In this document: piece by piece, positions 11,501 through 22,436 of the stretch | Layout: the number at the start of each line of letters is the position of its first letter | How positions within the stretch are numbered: position 1 is the first letter of the stretch | Source: Taudactylus pleione | Lineage: Eukaryota > Chordata > Amphibia > Anura > Myobatrachidae | Direction: 5' to 3' | DNA: 64,000 nt | Assembly (NCBI GenBank): GCA_031769625.1 | Contig: JAUIMM010000135.1 | Location: 1,137,001 to 1,201,000, forward strand | Notes under the pieces: model-generated | Seen by the model: only the letters and a program-made list of their open reading frames with translations | Database searches by the model: none | What the model was told of the DNA's origin: nothing | Position numbers and translations under genes: made by a program

Positions 11501-12256
11501 CTAATTGGGTAGAGGCATATCCAGCTGCCCTCTAATACTGCAGTTTTTACTGCTAAGAAGATTGTTCAGGAGTTTGAATGCAGATACGGTATCCCTAGAA
11601 TCATAGAAAGTGATAGGGGTACTCATTTCACTGGTGATGTTTTACAGAACATGTGTAAACTTATGGGAATCAATAGTAGACTTCACACCCCCTACCGACC
11701 ACAAGCCAGTGCGAAGGTGGAGAGAGTAAACGGTACCATTACGAATAAACTGAGTAAGATAATGGCTGAAACTGGATTAGGATGGCCAGAAGCCTTACCA
11801 CTCATCCTCCATAGCATCAGAACCACTCCCAGACCTCCTCTTAATCTGTCCCCCTTTGAGATACTGTTTGGAAGGCAACCTCATTTGATCATAGGTCCAC
11901 AGGATGATTTGAAGTGTAATTATGAGGTTACTGTGCAATATCTTATAAATATGAGCAGACAACTGAAACAACAGCAACATAAACTCAAAATGTTGTTACC
12001 TGGTATGCCAGAAACAAATTGTAATGATGTTGAACCTGGAGAATATGTTATGATCCGAAATTTCTTACACTCAGGTTGTTTAACAGACCGGTGGGAAGGT
12101 TCTTACCAGGTGTTGATGACAAGTACCACATCTTTGAAATTAGCAGAAAGAGATACCTGGGTCCATTCCACTCACTGCCGAAAAGTCAACCACCCGAAGG
12201 AGGTACAAGGCGAAATCGACACAGATAACATGGACCTGTTGGTTGTGAAGAACTAG
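8599..12256 (+). pseudogene. pol: Retroviral pro-pol (protease, reverse transcriptase, RNase H, integrase), broken
   Basis: It continues in frame from gag across the TAG. The protease has the LVDTG active site (DTG at 8706-8714) and a GRDLL flap-side motif. The reverse transcriptase has the LVQDLRE region and the YVDD catalytic box (9645-9656). A one-base-type frameshift lies about 9457-9480. RNase H shows DGS (about 10614) and TDSRYA (Asp at 10797). In-frame stops sit at 10842-10844, 11073-11075 and 11289-11291. Integrase has an HHCC zinc domain, with HGLTH before and CLTC after the last stop, then a D,D-35-E core (Asp 11442, Asp 11612, Glu 11720) with frame changes about 11470 and 11535. 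The last open part runs 11651-12256. About 1,220 codons, normal for the family. Confidence 0.92.
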
Positions 12257-12310
12257 AGACTGCAGTGAAAAAATCTGAGCCAGAGACGTGTACAGACTAC
12301 TATCCCAGCA

Positions 12311-13416
12311 ATGGAGTGGCGATTTGTTTCTTTTTCCAGGGTTCTTCTCATTTTTATTTGTTTCAGGATTTCCTATTTATGTGACGGAGGACAGATGACG
12401 GAGAGGGAGGCCGATAGTGATGTTAATAGAGTGAAGTCAGAGGAGAGGACGATAGAACGATCATGGCAACACATGGTCAAACTCAGTTCAGGGATTATTA
12501 AGAGATCTGTTAGCAATGGAACTCGGAGACAGTGTGAGGGGTTATTGTCTGAGGAATATTGTATCTGTGAGTACTGTGGATCCCTAGTTGATGAGAAATG
12601 CATCCAACAATGCCAGTCCAAGAGTAATCTGTATTTGGGCGGGCATCCTTTAGAGGATTACCATTCCTTAGTGGGTAAGGTCTTAAACCAGACTGAATGT
12701 TGGGTGTGCACTCATGTGCCTCAGGGACAACATAATGTAGGATTAGTACCATTGCCATTACATTTCTCTGAGGTCTTTGAATTACGGGGAGGGAGGTCCA
12801 TAGATGGGAAGTATAACATCACCAGGTCCCCTAATTTAAAGCTCCGCCAATACTCCATAGATCAGTCTTTGCTGTATTTAAACATATCATACATAGAAAG
12901 ACTGGAGAACTGGGAAGCAGACTTATTGGATCAGACAATGGCTCGCCACACCATTAGTGATGAATACCAGAGACCAGGACATAGGAACAAACCGAATGTG
13001 GTACCTATTGGAAAAGTTCCTATGGGTTATTGTCGAAATGTTATTCAGGCTGAAACGTGTCTTGAGCAGATGAGGACAATAGGCATAGGTAGTTTTGTTA
13101 AAACTTTATGTGATATTGTGCAGGATTGTAATATACCATATGTCCTCCCAGATAATGTATACTAAGAAGAGCTTATTCTTGGTTATCTCCAAGTTCCAAG
13201 GGTTTATGTTTTATAGGTAAATTGGTCCTAGAGGTAATGACCCTTACACATGATGACGAAATGATTGGTATCCATAAAACCGCACCACCCCCATACATAC
13301 ACACGCAGTATGAACATCGTGACAAAATAAATATGATCCCTGGTGAAGAACATGTAGCCACACAGTTGTGACTGGCTTCCAAATTTTGGTAGCATTAGAT
13401 CCCACCAGGATCACTT
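12311..13416 (+). pseudogene. env: Retroviral envelope, surface (SU) part
   Basis: The frame opens at ATG 12311, 55 bp after pol ends, with a hydrophobic signal peptide (SRVLLIFICFRISYL). It stays open to 13165, then stops and shifts. Four N-x-S/T sites are visible (NGT, NQT, NIT, NIS). The motif ECWVC is the CXXC thiol motif seen in gammaretroviral surface subunits, which bonds to the transmembrane partner. The SU/TM cleavage site would lie in the disrupted 13166-13416 stretch and was not seen. Not functional in this copy. Confidence 0.85.
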
Positions 13417-14058
13417 GTGTCACTTGTTCTTGTGTGTCTAAATATTAGATATATCCAAGACCTGGCTAAATTAATAGACAATATCACCGAGATGTATGAT
13501 GACACTTTCAGGTATACGGGTAAGGAGCTACAGGCTTATAAAAAGGAATTGGTACAACATAGGGTAGTGTTAAACTACCTGACAGCTATTACTGGTGGAT
13601 ATTGTGTGACTTTGGCCACCCAATTTGGTGTCAAATGCTGCACATACATCACCAATAATACTAATGACCCCAAAGAGGTGATTGACCGGAGAATGGATGA
13701 AATCCTACAACTGAAATGGGAATTTCGGAAAATCATAATTCTTCACTGTATGAGACGAAGGAAGAGGCAGAGGAATGGTTCTCATGGTTGAACCCTATAA
13801 AATGGTTCTCCTGTCCTAGGACAGTGGGCCCAGGAAATGATTGCTAGTGTAGGTAAGCTCCTTATTCTTATACTTGTTGTCATTTTAGTAATTGGTTCAT
13901 GTGTCAGATGTGTTCCTACTGTGTTGAAGTGTGGAAAACGTACCACCAAGGTAAACAGTGAAAATGAAATCATAATGGTGGTGAGTAGTGGTAGTATAGG
14001 TATTAATGTCGATAAAGAACTGCATTATGATCCTGAAATTGAATGTACCACCAGATAA
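13417..14058 (+). pseudogene. env: Retroviral envelope, transmembrane (TM) part
   Basis: The frame from 13417 to about 13735 has a heptad-like helix (IQDLAKLIDNITEMY) and the segment LNYLTAITGGYC, which corresponds to the immunosuppressive-domain region of class I TM proteins. A cysteine follows ten residues before a CC pair. A second helix (VIDRRMDEILQLKWEF) follows. The frame then shifts; another frame gives the Trp-rich membrane-proximal stretch (WFSWLNPIKWF, about 13782-13815). The membrane anchor (LLILILVVILVIGSCV) and a tail of about 50 residues are read at 13837-14058. At least two frame changes, so broken. Confidence 0.82.
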
Positions 14059-14371
14059 TAAAATGTGAATAGGCTTAGTCATGTATAATAATATGTATCG
14101 TAAATGTTACATTAAACATCATAGATAATGTAGTCTCAATTCCCCCAAACTTCCTTTATAGGTTAGATGAGGTCCCACATCCTACCAATGGTCCCCTATA
14201 GATCCACTGAGTGGTATAAGGGTTGTTTTACCCTTTCCTGAGGTGCACTATTGACGGTTCAATGACCGAATTGTCATACCGTATAGAACATTAGATAATA
14301 ATTTATTATGCCTGACTAAATAGGTTAAGAATAAAATATGTTAGTGTTATGTTTGCTATGAAAGGGTGGAC
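14059..14371 (+). other. env-LTR spacer with polypurine tract
   Basis: Untranslated sequence after env. The bases just before the 3' LTR include GAAAGGGTGGA (14360-14370), the polypurine tract expected to prime plus-strand DNA synthesis. Confidence 0.7.
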
Positions 14372-15241
14372 TGTCGAAGTCAGATGATTGGATGAGATCA
14401 GTATGACAATTAATATCTATCGATGCTATCGTCCTTTGTCTAAGAGCAACGTGACTGGCATGCTACTGCGTGCTGGGGCGAATTCCACACACACACATAC
14501 ACAGATGCACCTATGCGAATTCAACACACAGACGCACAAATGCGAACGCATACATATAAAATGGTTCCCACACATTATAGATACTAACTAGAGTTATTAA
14601 AGGTATTATGTGTTAATAAATATGATGTAAGATGTATATAAAAGAGATCTAAGGTTCAGAATACAATAGACATGTCATGTTTGGTATCATACTTAATCGC
14701 TCTTTATTTGCAGACATCCGTTTCTATTGGCAAAGAAGTCGCATCATGCGTCCGCTAGGTATGGATGATAGGGAGTTATTGAGTAGAATGCTATTTCTTG
14801 TATGCAGTGTTGTAGCCAGTTTTAACCAGTTGTTTGGTGGGAAGATACACAATGTGACCGTTGGAAGACTGATCCATACCCCTGATGACACTGTATGAAC
14901 TGACCAATGACCAGATTGACCAGAAGCAAGAACCAATGAAAACCTGCCAACTTGTCTCCTTTGTTATCTCTGTAACCTGTACTGTATGTGCTTGTGCACT
15001 GGCTGCAGTATATAGACATCTTCTTTGCGACCACAGACTTCAGGACTGAATGACTGTATACTGGGACCAGTGTGCGTGCGTATGTATCGGCTGTACTTAT
15101 TGTATAATTATTGCTTTTTACTCTAATTGTTAAACTTCTACCATGTTACACTTTTTACATAAAATAACTTTTTGTGCTTTGGAACCACACGACTAGATTG
15201 GAAAGCAATCATTTTTCCTTAGTGACTAAACGGCATTCATA
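14372..15241 (+). repeat. 3' long terminal repeat
   Basis: An 870-bp match to 5501-6373 with about 50 substitutions and a small deletion near 14983. It is followed by GCCC (15242-15245), the target duplication. Confidence 0.93.
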
Positions 15242-15245
15242 GCCC

Positions 15246-15652
15246 CCTCCTGGGAAATTCCGGGTCTGACCCGGAGGTTGGAACAGGGTTCCAATCCGTA
15301 TCAAACCCAAAATTTCCCCGGCGCCGATCCAGGATATTCCTGCAGAGACCCGGCTTTTCCGGGGTTGAATGCTGCCCGTCCGATGCAATATCTGCAAGAT
15401 AAAATGTCGGCTGCATCGGGCGGTGTATGCCCAGCCGCGGCCGACAGACACATATGCTTCTGCTCCACGGGAGGTTTCTGTCCTCCCTGAGCTCGCCTTA
15501 GGACACCTGCGTTACGGTTTGAAAGTAATGGGGAAATGTCTCCTTCCCCGGGGGTGGAGTGCAGATATCGGGGCCAATACACTATAAGACATCTCACAGT
15601 GTATGTGTTAAGGCTCAGGTCAGACAATAGGGTATTAGGACCTTATTCCATT
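15246..15652. repeat. GC-rich repeat fragment
   Basis: GC-rich sequence with CCGGGT/ACCCGG motifs similar to the element at 43035-43307 (GGCGCCGATCC, GAGACCCGG). The match is partial, and the left side ends at the provirus. Confidence 0.4.
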
Positions 15653-15948
15653 TTGTGGACGGCCGCACTGACATCATCAGTGTTGTCAGTGGGGAGCTTC
15701 CTGCTCCATCAGAGCAGGAAGCTTCCTGGGGCTTACGAGTGCCCAGACCCAACCTTAGGGTCTGGTCGTAAGCCCCGATGGTCGCGATGGTGATCACAAT
15801 CGCGACCATCAACCTGGTCGGTCGTTAAGCTGTGGGTGGTAACCCACAGCTTAACGATCGACAAGGAGGTGGCTGTTTAGGATGCAAGCGGCCGCCCTGA
15901 TTCTGTGCAACGTCTTGCATCTAATGACCGCCTCTGAATGAGGTCCTT
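15653..15948. mobile_element. Hairpin-ladder MITE, 5'-truncated copy
   Basis: Shares the hairpin series of 46156-46610 and 4485-4990: GACATCATCAGTG.., GCTTCCTGCTC..GAGCAGGAAGC, GGTCGCGATGG..CGCGACC, and GCTGTGGGTGGTAACCCACAGC. It ends with CTCTGAATGAGGTCC. The left part of the element is missing. Confidence 0.65.
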
Positions 15949-15959
15949 AGTCCCGCTAC

Positions 15960-16345
15960 GGCCTTGACTTGATGTGGCCATGTAACAGCCTTGAGGGCTG
16001 AAGACGACTGGTTGGCTGTGGCCTGTGGCCCAGTAGGATGAGGTGCGGCCTTTGGGCCGGTAGCAGCTTCGAGGGCTGGAGGTGAGTGGTTGGCTGTGGC
16101 CTGTGGGCCAGTAGGATGAGATGTGGTCTTTGGGCCGGTAACAGCTCAGGCTGGTTGCGGCCTGAGGGTCAGTAGGAGGAGATGCGGCCTCTGGGCTGAG
16201 TAGCAGCCTTGAGGGCTGGAGAACCTTGGCCATATGCGGCCTTTGGGGCCGTGGTATCAGTCATTGAATGGAGTTGCAGCCTTTGGGCTGTGAAGCAGCC
16301 TCCAGGCTGTGTAGCAGCCTTTAGGGCTGAAGGACTTGGCAAGGA
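15960..16345. repeat. Minisatellite A, about 76-bp unit
   Basis: Degenerate tandem copies of a unit containing GGCCTGTGGGCCAGTAGGATG, GCGGCCTTTGGGCCGG and TTGAGGGCTG. The long frames on both strands come from the repeat and carry no known domain. Confidence 0.7.
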
Positions 16346-16745
16346 GGAGCTGAGATGCACTAGTACCGCCAGGATGACACCAGCGGCTGTACACAAGGTT
16401 GCGTACTCTGGACGCTGAAGTGCGCTAGTGCCGCCAGGATGACACCAGCAATTGTACACAAGGTTGCGTACTCTGGATGCTGAAGTGCGCTTAGTGCCGC
16501 CGGGATGACACCAGCGGTTGTACACAAGATTGTGTACTCAGGACGCTGAACAGCACTTAGTGCCGCCGGTATGACACCAGCGGTTGTACATGAGGTTGCG
16601 TACTCGGGATGCTGAACGTGGCATATGCCGTCTGGATGGCACAAGCGGCAGGAGACAGGAATACAGACCGTGCCACCTAGATGACACAAGCGACTGGTAG
16701 TACGAATGCGGACTGTGCCGCCTAGATTACTCAAACGGCAGGAAC
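16346..16745. repeat. Minisatellite B, 65-bp unit
   Basis: At least five 65-66-bp units (starting about 16364, 16429, 16494, 16560, 16625) with the core TGCCGCCAGGATGACACCAG and TTGCGTACTC. They are followed by shorter, more diverged units to 16745. A 150-codon minus-strand frame is a repeat artefact. Confidence 0.8.
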
Positions 16746-17040
16746 ATTGAGGCTGATTAGACACAGGTAACTCGACTGAAAACAGGAGACCACACTGGAA
16801 CCAGAAACACATGGAACGCTATCACCGGCATCGGAGCAGCGTTCCCAGGAGAAGGTCATGGAATCTGATGGGTTGCTATGGGCAACATCTCCACTTCTAA
16901 AAACTCTCACTTTAGCAAATTTACCCCTATGTCTCACTTCACTTAGCGGTGCGGCTCACTGTGGCAGCGGGTGTAGTGCAGGCTGACTATAGATTCCAAT
17001 AAATTTCCTTCTGACTGCGGATCCTAACACTGAAGTGTGA
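16746..17040. repeat. Interspersed repeat fragment ending in the TTTACT family
   Basis: Contains GGGTTGCTATGGGCAACATC and CAAATTTACCCC (about 16870-16930), which match one arm of the CCAAT-bearing MITE family found at 53661-54378. No gene. Confidence 0.45.
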
Positions 17041-17358
17041 AGCTGGGCATCCACTATACAATTTTCTGTAAGATATCTGTCCAATCTGGCTGGTTGGAAT
17101 GAAAACCTGGTAATGTATGGGAGCAAATGACAGTCGATCATATGGTTTTAAACACTGAAAAAAGGACAAAAAAATGTGTTCAACTTGGTTAAATTTGTGT
17201 GTTTTAACCAATTTGTCTGAACAACCATTTTTGGCTATTTCCAGTGTTTGTGAGCAAATGGACGATTGTCATTTGTTCCCATACATTACCCGGTTTTCAT
17301 TCCAATCAGCCAGATTGGACAGATATCTGACAGAAAATTGTATAGTGGGTGGCCAGCT
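17041..17358. mobile_element. Foldback MITE with long inverted arms
   Basis: The left arm starts AGCTGGGCATCCACTATACA and the right arm ends with the near complement TGTATAGTGGGTGGCCAGCT. Base pairing continues with mismatches across most of both halves (for example GGACAGATATCT / AGATATCTGTCC). No transposase. Confidence 0.75.
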
Positions 17359-18159
17359 TAAGCTGTCACGAGACTAAAGGGCTCAGTATTGTGGCCAAAA
17401 TGACACTGCTGTAGGATAGTGTTCAATGGCTGTCTAACTGCCATCTGAAGACACTGCTATAGGATGCTTGGTATTTCTGTGTACTTTCAGTCTTACCTGC
17501 CCCCTCGCGCATATATTTGAATATGGTTTGGTGCCGAATGATGCGATTCTTGAAGAATCTAGTAATTAAGCCCCGTCCCGGGACTCCCGATCTTTGTGAA
17601 AATTCTTCTCATTCTGCCCACTTTACTAGGAAGTGGGCAGGAATGCGATAGAAGTGCCTACTCTATCATGGGTGCGAGGGGTTACCTGAAAAAATCGTGA
17701 GCCTCCTGCGACTTCCGGGAGAGTAGGCATGTATGAGTAAATGTAGCTTACATGGCTTCCCACAATTAGTCACTTTGCGTCTGTCTCAGACTCAGACCCA
17801 TGATGTGAATAAGCCCCTTGTCTGTATAGCAAATGCTGGCCTGGCCCCCACTTCCAATATGGCCAGCCTGATGTACTGAATACCAATGGCAAGTTGTGCC
17901 AGGGTTAAAGTTATAAGTAATAATTGTCACAGTGGTTATCTAAAATTATAGGGAACACATATGATAAAAAAGAAAAATTAAGTATTCCTATATGTACGGA
18001 AATGTTTCAGGAAATTGACAGTTGCACGCCAATGTACACAATTACAAATAAACATAATCAAAATAGAAAATTATCAAAAATGCTTACCCCTCTCTCCCTG
18101 GGAATGCACAGTGACAGGAGGATCACCTGCCACTGTACGTAGAAGGGGTGTGGTATAAG
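17359..18159. other. Unassigned sequence with one GCCTACTCT repeat
   Basis: Mostly unassigned. Contains a GCCTACTCT..AGAGTAGGC copy (17654-17732). No host exon recognised. Confidence 0.45.
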
Positions 18160-18559
18160 AGATAGACAGAGACAAAAGGTCGATATGCAAGAACGACGAC
18201 AGGGTGAAAAATGGTTGACGCATGCTTTTTTCTAACCCTAATCTTCACCCTAAACCTAACACTAACTCTCCCCTTTGTGCCTGACCCTAACCGTCCCTCC
18301 TAGTGCCTAACCCTAACCCTCCGGTAAGTGCCAAACCCGAACCATCGGGGTAAATGTCTATCCCTAACAAAATAAAAATGTAAATAAATGTGTCGTCCAT
18401 TTTTGCGTCAACCAGGTTTTTTGTGACAATCTTTGTACTCTGTCGACCATTTGTAACTGTCGACCTTCTTACATGTCAATCTTTAGTGTGTCGACATTTT
18501 GCCCCTGTCGACCTATTGACTGCCTAACATCTGATGTCTATCTAGACATTGTCAACCTT
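18160..18559. repeat. Repeat with degenerate CCTAACCCT and GTCGAC motifs
   Basis: A C-rich block (18230-18360) with CTAACCCTAACCCT-like words between stretches of TGTCGAC words. Similar TTAGGGTTAGG blocks on the other strand lie at 35830-35920 and 57600-57800. The spacing and short runs argue for an interspersed element rather than telomere. Confidence 0.5.
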
Positions 18560-19110
18560 TTTACTGTCTATCTATAGTCCAGAACGCACGTAGAAGATAC
18601 CAAGAGGTATTGCACAAAGAATTGTGAATCTGCGTTTGTATGGCCGGCGACAGAGTAGCTATGAATCTTTCCCACATCTTGAAAAACCTCTCAGTTTTGG
18701 CCTCTTTTTCCAGTGTAACCACCACCCATTTCATACAAAAAAGATAAAACAACTTTGTTTTAAAAAGAGAGATAGCTGAGGGTTCAGGGTGTATCCACTC
18801 CTGTAGGATCGATTTACAAGCTGCCACACTGACCGCCAACAGCGGCCGTCCGTCAGCAGCCGTCTGTTTCCTTTTTGAGTACCTAAGAGTACATGGGAGA
18901 ATACCAAACAGTGCCCACTCTGGAGTCAGGGGCAAATAGTTTACCAAGTGTTCTTGAGAATAATTGCGGACTTGTAGCCAAAATCAGGGAATTATTGGAC
19001 AGGACCACAAGCAATGGAGTAGATCAGCTTGGGGTAAACCACATTTAAAGCAATTATGGAGTTATTGAAAGCCCAATGAGGAACCTTCTATGTGGTGGTA
19101 AATACGATCT
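18560..19110 (-). pseudogene. L1/Tx1-type LINE ORF2, C-terminal fragment
   Basis: On the minus strand, 19060 to 18560 reads the C-terminus of a LINE ORF2. First comes a Cys cluster C-F-K-C..LLHCLWSCP, the C-terminal cysteine motif of L1-like ORF2. Then, in the frame 18947-18561, comes a helical segment ending TQIHNSLCNTSWY. That tail resembles the tail of the long minus-strand L1 (ETILRLFESTNWY near 21000). It is frame-broken and 5'-truncated. What it inserted into is unclear. Confidence 0.7.
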
Positions 19111-19199
19111 ATGTAATATATTAATTAACATCTCTGTGTACATGGAGGCTGAAAGTAACTGACAAGACCTAGGGGTAAATTTACTAAGATGGCATACTT

Positions 19200-20757
19200 T
19201 GTATGGAGGATCTAGCCCGCACTATACGACTCAACTCTGACATCTCAAGCTTTATAGTTGGGAATAAAGAATATAAATTGGCATTATTCGTCGATGATTT
19301 ACTGCCGATTTTATCAAACCCAGTCATCTCGATCCCCAACCTCACGGCTGAATTCAATAGATTTGGCCTACTATCAAATTTTAAGGTGAATTACTCAAAA
19401 TCTGTGGCTGTTAATCTGTCAACTATTCCCCACTCTGTTTCTATGCTGAAACAGTCCTTTGATTTGCCTGGCATCCATCTAGTTTGAAATATCTAAGGGT
19501 GGTCCTAAATACTGACCTATCCCGTCTCTTCACGGATAATTTTTCCCCTCTACTTCAAAATCTTAGACTAGAACTTGGGGAATGGCGACGCAAACATTTT
19601 TCATGGTTCAGTGAAGAATCAGTATAGTGAAAATTAATATTCTCCCAAGGGTGCTCTACTTATTACAGGCTCTTCCTATTCATATACCAAAAAAGTGGTT
19701 TCTTGACCTCCATAGACTGGTGAGAGATTTTGTGTGGGGAGGAGGAAGACCCCGTTTTAAACATGACATTCTGTTTCGACAAAAACATTTAGGGGGATTT
19801 CAACTCTCTCATTTCCCTACATACTACGATGCCATGCTTGGTAGGATACTTAACTGGTTTAGATTAGAGGAAGGTAAGCAGTGGGTCATCTTGGAAAATC
19901 ATTCCCTTCCAACGTCAATATCTATATATACTTAGTTGTCCAAAGTTTCCATTATAACTCATCCCAATATTGGCCCTACATTGACAAGGTGGAATAAGTT
20001 ACGGAGACAGCCCTGGATCTCCTACCTGTTCTCGCCTCTGACTCCAATGTTTGAAAACCCTGACTTTCCTCCAGGTACATTAACAACTAGTTTTAAAGTT
20101 TGGTTTCAGCTGGGAGTGACGCGTGTAGGCCAGCTGGTGGGAAGTACAGGTGTTTTGCCCTTTTGTGAATTGCAGACAGCATGGCCCTTGCCAAACTCTG
20201 AGGTTTGGCATTACCTACAGTTAGAACATTTTGCCCAGTGCAGTGATCTACGAGTGGCTGGTGGTAGACCTTTGACCGCCTTTGAGGAAATGTGTCTGGC
20301 GTTTGCCCGCCCGACGCACTTCCTCTCCAAAGGCTATAAACTTCTGATGGAGAACACTTTCTCAACCCTGCCTAAATTTACGGGTGATTGGGAACATGAA
20401 CTGCAACTCCAATTAAATCCGAAGTACTGGCAGAAGGTTTTTGTCACTACCTTCTCATGTTCCGTCAGTTACTCCGTAATAGAAACCCAATGTAAGGTCC
20501 TGTCTCGTTGGGATCGCTGCCCCCTAACTTTGGCGAAAATGTTCCCCAACATGTCTAACAGCTGTTGGAGATGCGATCAAGAGATAGGTTCTCCACTACA
20601 TATATATACTACTCAATTATAAAACCCTTCTGGAAGAAAGTTTTCTCCCTATGTGATATACTTTTAGGCAGAGGTACACCTACCGATCCCTCCTTTTGGT
20701 TGTTGAACCTAGTTCCCACTTCTATAGCGCCTTATAAAAAGTCTCTACTTATGCATC
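19200..20757 (+). pseudogene. L1-type LINE ORF2, 5'-truncated plus-strand copy
   Basis: It starts inside the reverse transcriptase: KLALFVDDLL (19281-19300) is the catalytic box, with V in place of the usual A of FADD. After a frame change the thumb/connector follows (19627-19935: RDFVWGG, HLGGFQLSHFPTYYDA). Then comes 19936-20622 with the C-terminal Cys motif CWRCDQEIGSPLHI. A last frame (to about 20757) reads WKKVFSLCDILLG. The copy stops where the poly(T) of the next LINE begins, so that LINE probably inserted into it. Its continuation on the far side was not found with certainty. Confidence 0.82.
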
Positions 20758-20976
20758 TTTTTTTTTTTTTCAATATATTTTATTCAATTTTCCACTTTAT
20801 AATACAAATACATATATCATCACATACATATAACAATTACAAACCTATAAAATTCCAAATATCTTATACATTTTCATCTCATTCCCCTTCCCCTTTCTTT
20901 CATCTCTCACTCTTTCCAATTTCTTCCCTTTTCTTTATGGATATCACAAACTCATCATAATTTTTCCATTTCATTC

Positions 20977-22436
20977 CTAATTCTCTAGTCTAAGAAAAAC
21001 ATACCAATTTGTTGATTCAAAAAGCCTCAATATTGTTTCTTGTGTGGCTCCATCCAAAGTATTTATATATGGTCCCCATTTCTTATAAAATCTCTTTCCC
21101 CCCTTTTCTAAATCTGCTCCTACTTGTTGTCTTTCTAAGTACAATATTTGTAGAAGCCTCACTGTTACATTCTCTATCGTTGGGGTCGTCCTTTCTATCC
21201 ACTTTATTAATATAATTTTTTTTGCCACTGTTACAATAATTGAGAGTATAGGTTCTAAATGTTTATCTTTTAACTCTGAGTTCCAGGCATTGAAATTTGC
21301 AAATAAGAATGCTATTGGGTCTAGCTTCAAATTATTTTAAATATTCTATTCAGGAATCCTATTAATTTATTCCAAAATCTCAGAATTTTTGGGCAATACC
21401 AAAAATGATGTATAAACACTGCGTTCTGTGCCCGACATTTCGGGCATATTCCTTTTTCTTCTTTTACCATATATTTACGCTACCCCTGTGATATACAGTA
21501 TATGCTCTATGTATCGTTCGAATATGCGTTTCTTGCAATTGTGCTGAATATACATTTTTCAATACCTACCCCATATTTCCGATAAGGTCTTCTACATTAG
21601 TTATTGTCATTATATCTCTTGCCCAACTCTCTATCATTTTTTCCCACATCTTCTCTTTGTTTAAGTTTACTATCTCCCAATATAAATTTCTTATCTTATA
21701 TTTTTCTACCTTCATCTTTAACAATAGCTTTAATACAATATTCGTTTCTACTGTTTCTTCTCTAACTTTTGTCATTGATCGAATATAATCTCTCAGTTGT
21801 AAATACATATAAAATTGTTTATTTCCTATACCCTTTTCCCTCACTAATTCCTGAAATGACATTATCTCACCCCCCGGATCAAATACATCTCTAATTTTAC
21901 TAATTCCTTTAGTCCTCCATTCTCTGAACTGAGCATTCTCCATTGCTGCCTCAAAATCTGGGTTTCCCCATATCTATATATATTTAGTAAATCTTGGATT
22001 CCCTTTTATTCGTTTATTTATATCCCACCATGATTGGTGTGTATCCTTAACTATCATATTTGTCCCAAGATGCCTTGGAAGAATTTTCCTTGGAGTATGA
22101 AGTAATGCACTCAATGCATACGGTTCAACCATTTCCTGCTCTATTTTGATATTCGTATATTCTTTTCTCTCCAGTAACTAATCTATTATATATCTAAAAT
22201 GCACCGCCTTAGTAAAAGCCATAATATCTGGTATTGCCAAGCCTCCTTCTTGTCTTTTCATTTTTAGTTTATCTATAGATATACGTGCTTTCTTCCCCTT
22301 CCACAGAAATTCTGAAAACATTTTCATACAAAAATTTACATCTGATTTTGTCATCTTTATTGGGAGCATTTGTATAACATATGCTAAATTTTGTTTTTAT
22401 AACAGCTGTTTTACCCAATAATGATAGCGGCATATC
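20977..22436 (-). pseudogene. L1 ORF2, C-terminal third
   Basis: Minus-strand fragments in order: 22369-22178 (EFLWKGKKARISIDKLKM, EGGLAIPDI, the post-RT region typical of L1), 21943-21566 (FREWRTKGI, a helical region), and 21330-20977 ending in RLFESTNWYVFLRL. They are separated by frame changes and stops. Between them, around 21480-21400, is a cysteine-containing stretch that may be the remains of the C-terminal Cys motif. Together they complete a normal-length ORF2. Confidence 0.75.

Larger units (their letters stand above)
5501..15241 (+). mobile_element. Endogenous retrovirus, complete provirus, class I (gamma/epsilon-like)
   Basis: Full proviral order on the plus strand: 5' LTR, primer binding site, gag, pro-pol, env, polypurine tract, 3' LTR. 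GCCC directly flanks both sides, a 4-bp duplication as in gammaretroviruses. The gag-pol arrangement (same frame across a TAG), the CWVC motif in the surface protein and the integrase fit the gamma/epsilon side of the family. About 50 differences between the LTRs (about 5.6%, counted by eye) imply an insertion millions of years old. All three genes carry stops or frameshifts, so this copy is not competent. Confidence 0.93.

Noticed and set aside
16360..16812. A 150-codon minus-strand frame with 22-residue repeats
   Set aside because: The repeat is the 65-bp minisatellite read through; no start context, domain or codon bias supports a protein.
18230..18360. CCTAACCCT words as an interstitial telomere
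   Set aside because: The words are irregular and separated by other sequence; similar blocks sit inside MITE ends.
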